From an uncultured Oscillospiraceae bacterium (GTDB lineage Bacteria; Bacillota; Clostridia; Oscillospirales; Oscillospiraceae): DNA of 64,000 nt. The notes under the pieces were generated by a model. It did not search any database and had not been told where the DNA came from. It saw nothing but the letters and a program-made list of their open reading frames with translations. The translations under genes were made by a program, and so were the position numbers. The stretch covers positions 1-64,000 of the forward strand of contig CANQUE010000002.1 in NCBI GenBank assembly GCA_947626905.1, in the 5' to 3' direction. Positions 8,621 through 18,299 of this stretch are shown one piece after another. Within the stretch, counting starts at the first letter, position 1, and the number at the start of each line of letters is the position of its first letter.

Positions 8621-10440
8621 AGCCCCTCTCCCTTTCCGTGGAAGTGCTCATATACCGCCCGGGCCGTGCCCTTCGGCACCGCCGCGGCCAGCGCCTCCTC
8701 CGAGGCGGCGGCAATGGCCTTCACGCTTTTGAACCGCTTCAACAGCTCCGCCCGGCGTTTGGGGCCCACTCCTGGGATCTCCTCCAGCGCGGAGCCGATG
8801 GTCTTTTTCCGCAGCGTCTTGTGATAGCCCACGGCCGTCCGGTGGGTCTCCTCCTGGATGTTCCCCACCAGAGCGAATACCGACGGATAACCGCCCAGGC
8901 CGATCTCCCGCCCCGCCGTGTCGGTGAGGGCCCGGGTGCGGTGGCGTTCGTCCTTTACCATGCCGAAAATCGGGATCTCCGGATGGCCCTGCTGGGCCGC
9001 GGCCCGCACCGCCGCCGCCACCTGGCCCACGCCGCCGTCGATCAGCAGCAGATCCGGCAGGGGCGCGAATTTCTCGTCCCCCTCCCCGTATCGGGCCAGC
9101 CGCCGGCTCACCGCCTCATACATGCTGGCAAAGTCGTCCTGGTGGGCGACGGTCTTCATCTTGAATTTTCTGTACCGGCTCCGGGCGGGCTTGCCGTCCT
9201 GGAACACCACCATAGACGCCACGATGCCGAAATCCCCGGTGTTGGAGATATCGAACGACTCGATCCGGTGGATGGGGCTGTCCAGACCCAGCATTTTTTG
9301 CAGCCACTCCAAGGTCTTGATCCGCCGCTCCGTTTCGCTCTCGGCCCGGGCGCTCTCCTCCCGGGCGTTCCGCGCGGCGGCCTCCAGAAGCTCCCGCTTC
9401 ACCCCCCGCTGGGGCGCCACCAGCTCCACCTTGTGGCCGGCGGACTGGCTCAAAAGCTCCGCCAGCGGTCCCGCGTCCTCGATCTCCACCGGCAGCAGCA
9501 CCGTCCGGGGCCAGGCGCCCCGCCGGGCATAGTACTGCCGCACCAGGGCGGACACCGCCGCGGCGTCGTCCTCCAGAGGCTCCGCCAGCAGCTCCAGGTC
9601 TTTTCCCGCCAAGTCCCCCTCGGCGTAGTGGAGCACCACGAAGGCGCATCGCGCGCCACGGCAGAATCCTACCGCGTCCACATCCGCCCGGGCGGCCTTC
9701 AGGACGGTCTGACGGTTGTTGAGCTCCCGCACCGCCATCAGCCGGTCCCGGAGCGCGGCCGCCTTCTCGAACCGGAGCTGCTCCGCCGCCTGGGTCATCT
9801 CCGCCTCCAGGGAGCTCATCAGCTCCTTGGCCCCGCCGGAGAGCAGCTGCACCGCCTGGGCGAGGCGGCGGCGGTATTCCTCTCCGTCCGGTTCTCCCCG
9901 GCACCAGCCCTCGCAGGCGCCGATGTGGTGGTTCAGGCAGGGCCTCTCCCGCCCGATATCCCGGGGGAATTGCCGGCCGCAGGTGGGCAGGCGCAGGGCC
10001 TTGGCCAGGGCGTTCAGTATGCCGTGGCTCACGCCCCGCCCGCCATAGGGGCCAAAGTATTTTGCCCCGTCGGAGGCCACCCGGTTCACGATGGTGAACC
10101 GGGGATACTCCTGCCGCATATCCAGGCGGAGATAGGGATAGGTCTTATCGTCCCGCAGGAGGATGTTGTAGTGGGGCTTGTGGCGTTTGATGAGGCTGTT
10201 TTCCAGCATCAGCGCCTCAAACTCCGACGCCGCCACGATCACGGAAAAGTCCTCCACATGGCTGACCATAGCCGCCACCTTGGGCAGGTGTTCCCCCCGG
10301 AAATAGCTGGTGACCCGGTTTTTCAGGGCCTTGGCCTTGCCCACATAGATGACCTCCCCGGCGGCGTCGAGCATGATGTAAACGCCGGGGAGCAGCGGGA
10401 GCTTATTGGCTTTTTCGCGCAGGGCCGCTATTTTGTCCAT
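8617..10440 (-). CDS. uvrC: Excinuclease ABC subunit C
   Basis: GIY-YIG domain LPLLPGVYIMLDAAGEVIYVGKAKALKNRVTSYF; UvrC endonuclease domain; C-terminal HhH. Confidence 0.97.
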   Translation of the reverse strand: MDKIAALREKANKLPLLPGVYIMLDAAGEVIYVGKAKALKNRVTSYFRGEHLPKVAAMVSHVEDFSVIVAASEFEALMLENSLIKRHKPHYNILLRDDKTYPYLRLDMRQEYPRFTIVNRVASDGAKYFGPYGGRGVSHGILNALAKALRLPTCGRQFPRDIGRERPCLNHHIGACEGWCRGEPDGEEYRRRLAQAVQLLSGGAKELMSSLEAEMTQAAEQLRFEKAAALRDRLMAVRELNNRQTVLKAARADVDAVGFCRGARCAFVVLHYAEGDLAGKDLELLAEPLEDDAAAVSALVRQYYARRGAWPRTVLLPVEIEDAGPLAELLSQSAGHKVELVAPQRGVKRELLEAAARNAREESARAESETERRIKTLEWLQKMLGLDSPIHRIESFDISNTGDFGIVASMVVFQDGKPARSRYRKFKMKTVAHQDDFASMYEAVSRRLARYGEGDEKFAPLPDLLLIDGGVGQVAAAVRAAAQQGHPEIPIFGMVKDERHRTRALTDTAGREIGLGGYPSVFALVGNIQEETHRTAVGYHKTLRKKTIGSALEEIPGVGPKRRAELLKRFKSVKAIAAASEEALAAAVPKGTARAVYEHFHGKGEGL

Positions 10441-10464
10441 GACCGCTCACTTTCACAGACAGCA

Positions 10465-10497
10465 AGAAAGGGTGTGCTCGTCACACACCCTTTTTCT
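10465..10497 (-). terminator. Terminator between ptsH and uvrC
   Basis: AAAGGGTGTG-CTCGT-CACACACCCTTTTT inverted repeat. Confidence 0.55.
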
Positions 10498-10510
10498 TGC
10501 AGATACAAAC

Positions 10511-10774
10511 TCACTCAGCAAACTCTTTGTCAATGAGATCCGTCAGCGTTTCCACCGCTTCGTTCTCATCGGGTCCGTCGGCAATGATGTTGACGGTCGT
10601 GCCCTTGACGATCCCAAGAGACAGGACGCCAAGCAGGCTCTTCGCGTTCACGCGGCGATCCTCTTTCTCAATCCAGATGACACTTTTGAATTCATTGGCC
10701 TTCTGGATGAAGAAAGTAGCGGGCCGGGCATGCAGGCCTACCTGATTGTTGATGGTAACTTCATGATTGATCAT
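10511..10774 (-). CDS. ptsH: HPr family phosphocarrier protein
   Basis: VGLHARPATFFIQKANEF (catalytic His) and NAKSLLGVLSLGI (Ser46 region). Confidence 0.93.
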   Translation of the reverse strand: MINHEVTINNQVGLHARPATFFIQKANEFKSVIWIEKEDRRVNAKSLLGVLSLGIVKGTTVNIIADGPDENEAVETLTDLIDKEFAE

Positions 10775-10906
10775 GGGTACACCGATCCTTTACACTGAAA
10801 AGTTTACTATACTTTATCAAAAAAATCGCCAGTTCGCAAATGTTTTACAGCATTTTTCCAATGATTTGTAGGAATGCACAGTCAACATAGAATTCCATGA
10901 AATCTT

Positions 10907-13282
10907 TTATTTCAGTTCCACAACGGTAACGCCGGTTTCCCCCTCGCCGTAACGGCCAAGGCGGTAGCTTTTCACCATGCGGCTGCGCTTGAGCAGCTGC
11001 TGCACCGCCGTTCGGAGGGCTCCTGTCCCCTTCCCGTGGATAATGGTGACCGTCTGTAAGCGGGCGGCGGACGCAGCGTCCAAATACCGCTCCACCGCCA
11101 ATGTGGCCTCATCGGCCATCATCCCCCGCACATCCAGCTCCCGCGCCACGGACGCGGACCGCAGCGACGCGCCGGAATGGGCGGAAAGGGAGATTTTTTT
11201 CTTTCCCGGCTTCTCCACCAGGTTCACCTCGTCCGCTTTCACGGTGAGCTTCATGATCCCCGCCTGCAGGGAGAGCGTGCCGTTGGCGTTGACGGCGATG
11301 ACCTCCGCCTGCGAGCCGGTGGAGAGCAGCTCCACCGTGTCCCCGGCGGCGATGGGACGGCTGGGCGTCTTTTTCTGGGGCGCGGCGGCGATCTCCTCCC
11401 GGCTGCGGACGGCCTCCTCCGCCAGATTCAGCTTCCGGCGCAATTCCGCCCGGGCCTCGTTCACCCGCTGGTGGTCGGCCTCCTCCAGGCTCATGGCGCG
11501 CTCCCGGTCGATCTGGCGATACGCCTCGTCGGCGGCGGCCCGAGCCTCTTTGATGATGCGCTCCGCATCCCGGCGGGCCTTGATCTCCGCCTTCTCCAGG
11601 CGCACCTCCAGCTCCCGCCGCATCCGCTCGGCCTTGGCCGCGTCCTCCTGGGCGGCCCGGCTGGCCCGCTCCCGGGCCTCGGTCTCCCGCTCCATGGCGA
11701 CCCGCTGGGCCTCCAGGCGTTCAATGGTCTTTTCAAAATCCGTGCTGCCCGCGTCGATGCGCCGTCCGGCGTCGGCGATGATGCTCTCCGGCAGGCCCAG
11801 ACGCCGGCTGATGGCAAAGGCGTTGGATTTGCCAGGGATGCCCACCAGCAGCCGGTAAGTGGGCCGAAGCGTCTGCACGTCGAACTCGCAGGAGGCGTTG
11901 GCCACACCCTGGGTGTTGGTGGCGTATACCTTCAGCTCCGCGTAGTGGGTGGTGGCCGCCAGCAGCGCCCCCGCCTTGCGGGCATACTCCAGGATAGAGA
12001 TGGCCAGGGCCGCCCCCTCCGTGGGATCGGTGCCCGCGCCCACCTCGTCCAGCAGCACCAGCGTTCCCGGCCCGCATTCGTTCAGGATGGCCACGATGTT
12101 CACCATGTGGCTGGAGAAGGTGGACAGGGACTGTTCGATGGATTGCTCGTCGCCTATGTCCGCCAGGATCTTCTCCACCACCGGCACGGCGCTGCCGTCC
12201 CCCGCCGGGATATGCAGCCCGCACCCGGCCATGGCGCACATCAGACCCAGGGTCTTCAACGTCACCGTCTTTCCGCCGGTATTGGGACCGGTGATGACCA
12301 GCGTGTCGAACGCGCCGCCCAGCGTCACGTCGATGGGCACCGCCGTGCCCTTGGGCAGCAGGGGGTGCCGGGCCTTTTTCAGGATCAGCTCTCCCCCGGT
12401 CAATAGGGGCTCTCCGCAGTTCAGATCATAGCTCAGCTCCGCCTTGGCGAAGATCATATCCAGCTCCGTCAGCACCGTGTAGTTCAGGTCGATGCCGCCC
12501 CGGGCGGCGGCGCAGTCGGCGCTCAGCTCCATAAGGATGCGCTCGATCTCCGCCTTCTCCCGGCCGCCCAGCTCTCTAAGCTCGTTGTTGGCCTTCACCA
12601 CCCCCATGGGCTCCACGAACAGGGTGGCGCCGCTGCCGCTCACATCGTGGACCAGGCCCGGCAGCTCGCCCCGTTTTTCCGCCCGCACCGGCACGACGAA
12701 CCGGCCGCCCCGCTGGGTGATGATGGGCTCCTGGAGCACCTTGGCGTAGCTGGGCGCGGTGATGATCTTCTGCAGGGCGTCCCGGGCCCGGGCGGAGGCG
12801 GCCCGCATCTTCCGGCGGATATCCGCCAGCTCCGGGCTGGCCCCGTCGGCGATCTCGTCCTCCCCGGTGATGGCGGTGGTGATCTTCTCCTCCAGGAACC
12901 GGTTGGGACTGACGGCGGTGAACAGCCGTTTCAGGCTGCCGCAGTCCCCCCGGCCGGAGGCATAGGAGCTCACCGCCCGGGCGCAGAAAAGCACCCCCGC
13001 GATATCCAGCAGCTCCCGGGTGTTCAGCATGCCTCCCCTGTCCGCCCGGGCCAGGGCCGGGCGCACGTCCTTCAGCCCCGAAAAGGAGGGGCTGCCCTTG
13101 GTCTCCACCAGGGTCTTGGCGGCGGTGGTGTCCGCCAGCCGCTCCCGGACGCGGTTCATGTCCGCCGTGGGCCGCAGCGCCCGGGCCAGGGCCTTGGCCC
13201 CGTCGGAAGCCGCCTTGGCCGCCAGCAGCTCCAGCACCGCCGGCAGTTCGATGGTCTGTAAGGATTTTTCGTAAAGGCTCAT
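10907..13282 (-). CDS. mutS2: Endonuclease MutS2
   Basis: ITGPNTGGKTVTLKTLGL Walker A, LLDEVGAGTDPTEGAALA, C-terminal Smr domain LDVRGMMADEA...IIHGKGTGALR. Confidence 0.96.
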   Translation of the reverse strand: MSLYEKSLQTIELPAVLELLAAKAASDGAKALARALRPTADMNRVRERLADTTAAKTLVETKGSPSFSGLKDVRPALARADRGGMLNTRELLDIAGVLFCARAVSSYASGRGDCGSLKRLFTAVSPNRFLEEKITTAITGEDEIADGASPELADIRRKMRAASARARDALQKIITAPSYAKVLQEPIITQRGGRFVVPVRAEKRGELPGLVHDVSGSGATLFVEPMGVVKANNELRELGGREKAEIERILMELSADCAAARGGIDLNYTVLTELDMIFAKAELSYDLNCGEPLLTGGELILKKARHPLLPKGTAVPIDVTLGGAFDTLVITGPNTGGKTVTLKTLGLMCAMAGCGLHIPAGDGSAVPVVEKILADIGDEQSIEQSLSTFSSHMVNIVAILNECGPGTLVLLDEVGAGTDPTEGAALAISILEYARKAGALLAATTHYAELKVYATNTQGVANASCEFDVQTLRPTYRLLVGIPGKSNAFAISRRLGLPESIIADAGRRIDAGSTDFEKTIERLEAQRVAMERETEARERASRAAQEDAAKAERMRRELEVRLEKAEIKARRDAERIIKEARAAADEAYRQIDRERAMSLEEADHQRVNEARAELRRKLNLAEEAVRSREEIAAAPQKKTPSRPIAAGDTVELLSTGSQAEVIAVNANGTLSLQAGIMKLTVKADEVNLVEKPGKKKISLSAHSGASLRSASVARELDVRGMMADEATLAVERYLDAASAARLQTVTIIHGKGTGALRTAVQQLLKRSRMVKSYRLGRYGEGETGVTVVELK

Positions 13283-13283
13283 A

Positions 13284-14027
13284 TCATTTCACACTCTTCC
13301 AATAATCCAGCGAGGAAAAGCCCCTGTCCAGCTGGTAGCGCACGAAAAGCTCCGCCGCCCGGCCCAGCCGCTCCAGCGAGGGCTCTGCCAGCGCGAAGGA
13401 AAACTCCTTTTTCGCCGGAGCGTTCACGATGTACCGCATAGCGGCCAGCGCCTCGGCGTCCAGGGCCACGGACGCCCCCTCGGTCCCCGGCGCGCATCCC
13501 GCGCAGTGGACCATGCCGGAGGCCGGGGAGAACATGGGCCCGTCCGGATCGGCCCGGCCGCATACGCCGCACCGGTCCACCTCCGGCTGGAACCCCTCCA
13601 GGCACATGAGCCGCAGCTCGAACACCGCCTTCACATGCTCCGGTCCGTATATCCCCCGGCTCAGAGCGTACAGGGCGTTCAGCCCCAGCTGCAGGGCCGG
13701 TCCGGCGCTCTGCTCCTCGGGACAGACCGTGTCCAGCAGCTCGGCGAAATAATTGCCCAAAGCCAGCTGGGCGATGTCCTCCCGCAGGCCCAAAAACTGC
13801 TCGATGGTGCTCCCCTCGTCGGCGGTCCACTTTCCCCGGTTGCCGAACAGCGTGAACTCCGACCAGCACAGCGCCTGGCTGGCCGCGCCCATGCGGCTTC
13901 CCTTGCGCAGCGCTCCCCTGGCCTTCACCGTCAGCTTTCCCTCCGGCCCTGTCAGCAGGGTGAGGATGCGGTCGGCCTCCTTATAGCGGACCTGACGCAG
14001 TACCAGGCCTCTGACCGTCTGAAACAT
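13284..14027 (-). CDS. recO: DNA repair protein RecO
   Basis: VRGLVLRQVRYKEADRILTLLTGPEGKLTVKARGALR; C-rich CGVCGRADPDGPMFSPASGMVHCAGC. Confidence 0.94.
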   Translation of the reverse strand: MFQTVRGLVLRQVRYKEADRILTLLTGPEGKLTVKARGALRKGSRMGAASQALCWSEFTLFGNRGKWTADEGSTIEQFLGLREDIAQLALGNYFAELLDTVCPEEQSAGPALQLGLNALYALSRGIYGPEHVKAVFELRLMCLEGFQPEVDRCGVCGRADPDGPMFSPASGMVHCAGCAPGTEGASVALDAEALAAMRYIVNAPAKKEFSFALAEPSLERLGRAAELFVRYQLDRGFSSLDYWKSVK

Positions 14028-14064
14028 TCTATGTACCGTTCCCCGTCACAGGGACCTGCTGCGC

Positions 14065-14098
14065 CGGTATATCACCCAGCACAGAGGGTCCCCCGTAT
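14065..14098. repeat. 34-bp direct repeat, copy 1
   Basis: CGGTATATCACCCAGCACAGAGGGTCCCCCGTAT, identical to 14251-14284. Confidence 0.98.
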
Positions 14099-14250
14099 TT
14101 TGATCCGATCTGCTCGGCGGAAGTGAATCCCGCCGGCATGATCCAAAAGCCTGACGTGCTGCGGCTTTTGGATCTCACGCGCGGGAACGCCGCGCGGCTC
14201 GGCCTGACCGGCCTTCGCTCCACGACGGAAGGTCCCCGTCGCTCCACGCG
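14099..14250. mobile_element. 152-bp hairpin-rich insert, MITE/REP-like candidate, between the 34-bp repeats
   Basis: Perfect 12-bp inverted repeat GATCCAAAAGCC (14140-14151)/GGCTTTTGGATC (14163-14174); CGCGCGG/CCGCGCG (14178-14184/14190-14196); internally repeated cgctccacg motif; no family-like ORF. Confidence 0.5.
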
Positions 14251-14284
14251 CGGTATATCACCCAGCACAGAGGGTCCCCCGTAT
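14251..14284. repeat. 34-bp direct repeat, copy 2
   Basis: Identical to 14065-14098. Confidence 0.98.
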
Positions 14285-14361
14285 CCAAAAACAGCTGCCA
14301 AAGCAGCTTCTGTTCCATCTCTATCACCCCGTCTTAGTCTTCCACGGCGGGGCGGCAAGTA

Positions 14362-15264
14362 TCACTCTTCGGTGAAGCCAAAATTTCGCAGCAGCGCGTC
14401 GGAATCCCGCCAGTTCTCCTTCACCTTCACCCAGGTCTGCAAAAACACCTTGGCGCCCATGAACCTTTCGATGTCCTGGCGGGCAAGCTCGCCGATGCGC
14501 TTGAGCATCGCGCCCTTTTTCCCGATGATGATGCCCTTGTGGGACTGCTTTTCGCAGTAGATGGTCACATCCATATCGATGATATCGCTGCCGTCATCCC
14601 GCCCGGCGAACTTCGTCACCACCACGGCGGTGCCATGGGGGATCTCCTTGTCCAGACACAGGAGCAGCTTTTCCCGGACGATCTCGGCGCAGATCTGCTT
14701 TTCCGGCTGGTCGCTGATCACATCGTCGGGGAACAGGGGCGGGCCGGGCAGCGCGAACTTGTCCAGCTCCTCCAGCAGCTCCTCCACCCCTTCGCCCGTC
14801 CGGGCGCTGATGGGCACCACGGCGGCGAAGTCATAGGCCTGGCTGTAAGCCGCGATCACCGGCAGAAGATCCCGCTTGTCCTCCAGCGCGTCCACCTTGT
14901 TGATGGCCAGCAGGGCGGGCACGCCGGTCTCCCGGATCCGGCCGATGAGTTTTTTCTCGATATCGCCGACGCCGGCCACCGGCTCCGCCATCAGCACCAC
15001 CGCGTCCACATCCGCCACGCTCTGGCGGACCACATTATCCATATAGCTTCCCAGCTTTGTCCGGGCCCGGTGAAAGCCGGGCGTATCGGCGAACACGAAC
15101 TGGGTCTGGCCCCGGCTGGCCACCGCCAGGATCCGGGTGCGGGTGGTCTGGGGCTTGGGCGACACGATGGCGATCTTCTCGCCCACCAGGGCGTTCGTCA
15201 GGGTGGATTTTCCCACATTGGGGCGGCCGCAGATCGTGATCATAGCCGTTTTTGTGATCATCAC
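14362..15264 (-). CDS. era: GTPase Era
   Basis: GRPNVGKSTLTNALVGEKIAIVSPKPQTTR; C-terminal KH domain IIGKKGAMLKRIGELARQDIE. Confidence 0.97.
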   Translation of the reverse strand: MMITKTAMITICGRPNVGKSTLTNALVGEKIAIVSPKPQTTRTRILAVASRGQTQFVFADTPGFHRARTKLGSYMDNVVRQSVADVDAVVLMAEPVAGVGDIEKKLIGRIRETGVPALLAINKVDALEDKRDLLPVIAAYSQAYDFAAVVPISARTGEGVEELLEELDKFALPGPPLFPDDVISDQPEKQICAEIVREKLLLCLDKEIPHGTAVVVTKFAGRDDGSDIIDMDVTIYCEKQSHKGIIIGKKGAMLKRIGELARQDIERFMGAKVFLQTWVKVKENWRDSDALLRNFGFTEE

Positions 15265-15737
15265 ATATCCTCCGTCTGGGTGCCCGGTTCCAGATCGGCC
15301 ATTATGGCCTTTTCCCGGGCGCGCATTTCCTTTTTCATCGGACCCTCGTCCACATGGTCATAGCCGAGCAGATGCAGCACGCTGTGGACGGTGAGGTAGC
15401 TGATCTCATGGTCCGGCCCGTGGCCGAACTCGATCCCCTGGGCCCTAGCCCGGTCCACGTTCAGCACCATGTCCCCCAGCAGCAGCCGGCCCGTGGCCGG
15501 GTCCGTGTCCCCCATGGGGAAGCTCAGCACATCCGTGGGCTTGTCCACGTCCCGAAATTCCCGGTTGACCGTCTGGATGCCGGGATCGTCCGTCAGCAGC
15601 ACCGACAGCTCGCAGGGCTCGTCCACCTCTTCGGCCGCCAGCACCGCCGCCGCGGCGGCTTTGATCCGTCCCCGCAGCGCGGGCGGGCATTTGACGCCGT
15701 TCTCGCACCGCAGGCTCAGCTTCAGCTTTTCCATCAC
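15261..15737 (-). CDS. ybeY: Endoribonuclease YbeY
   Basis: NREFRDVDKPTDVLSFPMGD and HSVLHLLGYDH motifs. Confidence 0.96.
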   Translation of the reverse strand: MMEKLKLSLRCENGVKCPPALRGRIKAAAAAVLAAEEVDEPCELSVLLTDDPGIQTVNREFRDVDKPTDVLSFPMGDTDPATGRLLLGDMVLNVDRARAQGIEFGHGPDHEISYLTVHSVLHLLGYDHVDEGPMKKEMRAREKAIMADLEPGTQTEDM

Positions 15738-16738
15738 CGCCGCCCTCCCGGGGCCTTGCCCTTGGGCTTATAGTGCACAGGCGGCGCGTCCTTGGCGTGC
15801 TTCTCATAGGCCTCTATGATCCGCTGCACGATCACGTGGCGCACCACGTCCGCGCCGGACAGCCTGCATATGGCGATGTCCTCCACGCCCTCCAGCACCC
15901 GCACCGCCTCTTTCAGGCCGGAGACCTTGTCGGCGGGCAGATCGATCTGGGTCACGTCCCCGGTGATCACCGCCGTAGAGCCAAAGCCCAGGCGGGTCAG
16001 GAACATTTTCATCTGCTCCCGGCTGGTGTTCTGGGCCTCGTCCAGGATGATAAAGCTGTCGTCCAGTGTCCGGCCCCGCATATAGGCCAGGGGCGCCACC
16101 TCGATATCACCCCGCTCCAGGTACTTGTTATAGGTTTCCGCTCCCAGCATATCGAACAGCGCGTCGTACAGCGGCCGCAGGTAAGGGTCAACTTTGCTCT
16201 GCAGGTCCCCGGGCAAAAAGCCCAGCCGCTCCCCCGCTTCCACCGCCGGGCGGGTGAGCACGATGCGGTTGACCCGTTTTTCCCGGAAGGCCGCCACCGC
16301 GCAGGCCACGGCCAGGTAGGTCTTGCCGGTGCCCGCCGGGCCCACGCCCAGCGTGACGGTATTGTTTTTGATGGCGTCCACATATGTCTTCTGGCCGATG
16401 GTCTTGGGCTTCACGGGGCGGCCCTTGGCGGTGACGCATATCACGCCCCGGGCCAGATCCCCGATCTTGTCCTCCTGTCCGGCCAGGACCATCTTGATGA
16501 TGTACCGCACGTTTTGGCTGTCAATGGCCTCGCCCCTGGCGGCCAGGCTCAGCAGGCCGTCGATGGCCTTTTCCGCGTGCATGACGTTCTCCGCGTCCCC
16601 GTTGATCTTCAGGTGGTCGTCCCGGTTGGTGATGGACACCCCCAGCTCTGTTTCAATGATCCGCAGGTTCTGGTCGAAGGAGCCGAAAACGCTGATCACG
16701 TTCTCCATCCGGTCCATCTGCATGGTTCTCTCTGTCAT
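15734..16738 (-). CDS. PhoH family protein
   Basis: GVGPAGTGKTYLAVACAVAAF Walker A; FIILDEAQNTSREQMKMFLTRLGFGSTAVITGD; ATGA overlap with yqfD. Confidence 0.94.
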   Translation of the reverse strand: MTERTMQMDRMENVISVFGSFDQNLRIIETELGVSITNRDDHLKINGDAENVMHAEKAIDGLLSLAARGEAIDSQNVRYIIKMVLAGQEDKIGDLARGVICVTAKGRPVKPKTIGQKTYVDAIKNNTVTLGVGPAGTGKTYLAVACAVAAFREKRVNRIVLTRPAVEAGERLGFLPGDLQSKVDPYLRPLYDALFDMLGAETYNKYLERGDIEVAPLAYMRGRTLDDSFIILDEAQNTSREQMKMFLTRLGFGSTAVITGDVTQIDLPADKVSGLKEAVRVLEGVEDIAICRLSGADVVRHVIVQRIIEAYEKHAKDAPPVHYKPKGKAPGGRR

Positions 16739-17979
16739 GGATTGTGTTCCTCTGTCTTTGGTATTCTTTCTTCGATCCGGGCCAGCTCCTCCGCCGAGAG
16801 GAGCCGCTCCGCGCCGATCTGCTCCCGGCACTCCGCCTGCAGGCGCACAGTCAGCGCCCCGTTTCTCTCCCCGGCGGTGAAGCGGGCGGAGAGCACCTCC
16901 CCCTCCGGGCCCGTCAGGTCCTCCAGATATGCCGTCAAAAGGGCTTCCATCGCCTCCCGGCTCTCCGCCGCCGGCACAGGCTCGGTCTTATAGGGCGTAT
17001 ACACCGCCCTCTCCAGAGAGATCGGCAGTGTGAAAAGCCCTTCCACCGCCAGCGGATAGCTCTCTATGATTTTATCACATCCTGCCGGGCAAATACTACT
17101 GCCTTTGAAAAAATTTATCCGCGTTTTTCCCACTACCAGCGTCCAGCGGCTCCGGCTGTGTCCGGCGGGCGTCTTTTGGGCCAGCTCTGCCGGGGCCAGG
17201 CAGGTGAGATCATACCACGTCCTGCCCATGACCGAGCCCATGGCCCGTACCGGGCCCTGTACGCCCCGGCGGCCGGTGGAATAGCCGCCGATGAGCACCT
17301 CCCCCGGCAGGACCATGTTCCCTCTCTCCGTTTCCGCCGTGCCCCGCTGGGCGGAAACGGTCTCCACCAGCGCCGCCTTCCGCGCCACGATATCCACGTA
17401 TTCCCGCTCCTGGACCGGCTGCTTCGGTATCCGGCTCTCCCGGATGATGACCTGGGCGCGGCCGCCCCGGACATTGACGGTCATCCACCGGATCCCCGGC
17501 ACCCGCCGTATCACCCCCGCGCGGACCCCGTCCTGGGAAAAGGCCGGCCAGTAAGAGCCGATATCCACGCCGCACTGGCGCAGCGCCGCCAGAATGATCC
17601 GGTCGGGGATGGTCTGGTTCCCCTCGATGTCGATCTGCCAGACAAAGGCGCTGCCCACGAACAGCACCGCCAGCACCGCCGCCGCCCATACCCACAGCAT
17701 GACCCGCCGGCGCAGCTTCCTCCACAGCTCCGGCAGCCCCCGCCGGGCCAGGATGCGCCCCTGGCATCCCAGAGCCTCCGCCAGCGGGACGATCCTCCCC
17801 GCGGCGCTGTCCGGGATGCGAACGGTCAGGGTGAAATCCGCCGGCGGCGTCGCCTGCCAAAAAGGCACGCCTCTCTCCGCCAGGGCCTGGAGCGCCCGCT
17901 CCGGTCTGTCGCCGGATATCTCCGCCAGAGCCCAGCCAGTGATATACCGCGCCCAGTTCATTCCAGCTCCACCGCCCAA
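16735..17979 (-). CDS. yqfD: Sporulation protein YqfD
   Basis: VWQIDIEGNQTIPDRIILAALRQCGVDIGSYWPAFSQ..., synteny yqfC-yqfD-phoH. Confidence 0.88.
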   Translation of the reverse strand: MGGGAGMNWARYITGWALAEISGDRPERALQALAERGVPFWQATPPADFTLTVRIPDSAAGRIVPLAEALGCQGRILARRGLPELWRKLRRRVMLWVWAAAVLAVLFVGSAFVWQIDIEGNQTIPDRIILAALRQCGVDIGSYWPAFSQDGVRAGVIRRVPGIRWMTVNVRGGRAQVIIRESRIPKQPVQEREYVDIVARKAALVETVSAQRGTAETERGNMVLPGEVLIGGYSTGRRGVQGPVRAMGSVMGRTWYDLTCLAPAELAQKTPAGHSRSRWTLVVGKTRINFFKGSSICPAGCDKIIESYPLAVEGLFTLPISLERAVYTPYKTEPVPAAESREAMEALLTAYLEDLTGPEGEVLSARFTAGERNGALTVRLQAECREQIGAERLLSAEELARIEERIPKTEEHNP

Positions 17980-18230
17980 AGTCTGCCCCGGACCACCAGC
18001 TCCCGCCGGTCCATGGCCACCAGATCCAGGTCCTCTCCCTTGATAAGGATGCGGCAGCCGGGCCCCGCCGCCGCGATCCGGTCCCGGGCATACTCCAACA
18101 ATCCCCGGTGGCCCTCCACCAGCACCCGCCCGTCCCCGGAAATGGTGATCCGGGGCGCGGCCGTTATGGCCTCCGGCGGGATATCCAGCCTGGCGAGCAT
18201 CCTCTTGGTGATGGTCGGCTTTGCCGCCAT
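17958..18230 (-). CDS. yqfC: YabP/YqfC family sporulation protein
   Basis: RITISGDGRVLVEGHRGLLEYARDRI..., about 90 aa, upstream of yqfD. Confidence 0.88.
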   Translation of the reverse strand: MAAKPTITKRMLARLDIPPEAITAAPRITISGDGRVLVEGHRGLLEYARDRIAAAGPGCRILIKGEDLDLVAMDRRELVVRGRLWAVELE

Positions 18231-18299
18231 GCGATCACCCCCCGGACAATTTATGCGCCGGCGGTTCAGAAAAGGACGGCCGGCTCATACACTGTGACC

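Larger units (their letters stand above)
14046..14318 (-). pseudogene. yqzL: yqzL-family small gene interrupted by an insert: 47-codon ORF 14318-14175, with the displaced 3' end at about 14099-14046
   Basis: Minus-strand ATG 14318: MEQKLLWQLFLDTGDPLCWVIYR|AWSDGDLPSWSEGRSGRAARRSRA*; second copy NTGDPLCWVIYRRSRSL* ends at 14046, 18 nt before recO; located between era and recO as in Bacillus. Confidence 0.65.

Noticed and set aside
14029-14560. ORFs 14029..14358 (-) and 14123..14560 (+) over the recO-era spacer
   Set aside because: They read through the 34-bp repeats and hairpins in frames different from the YqzL-like frame and overlap era; no protein family features.
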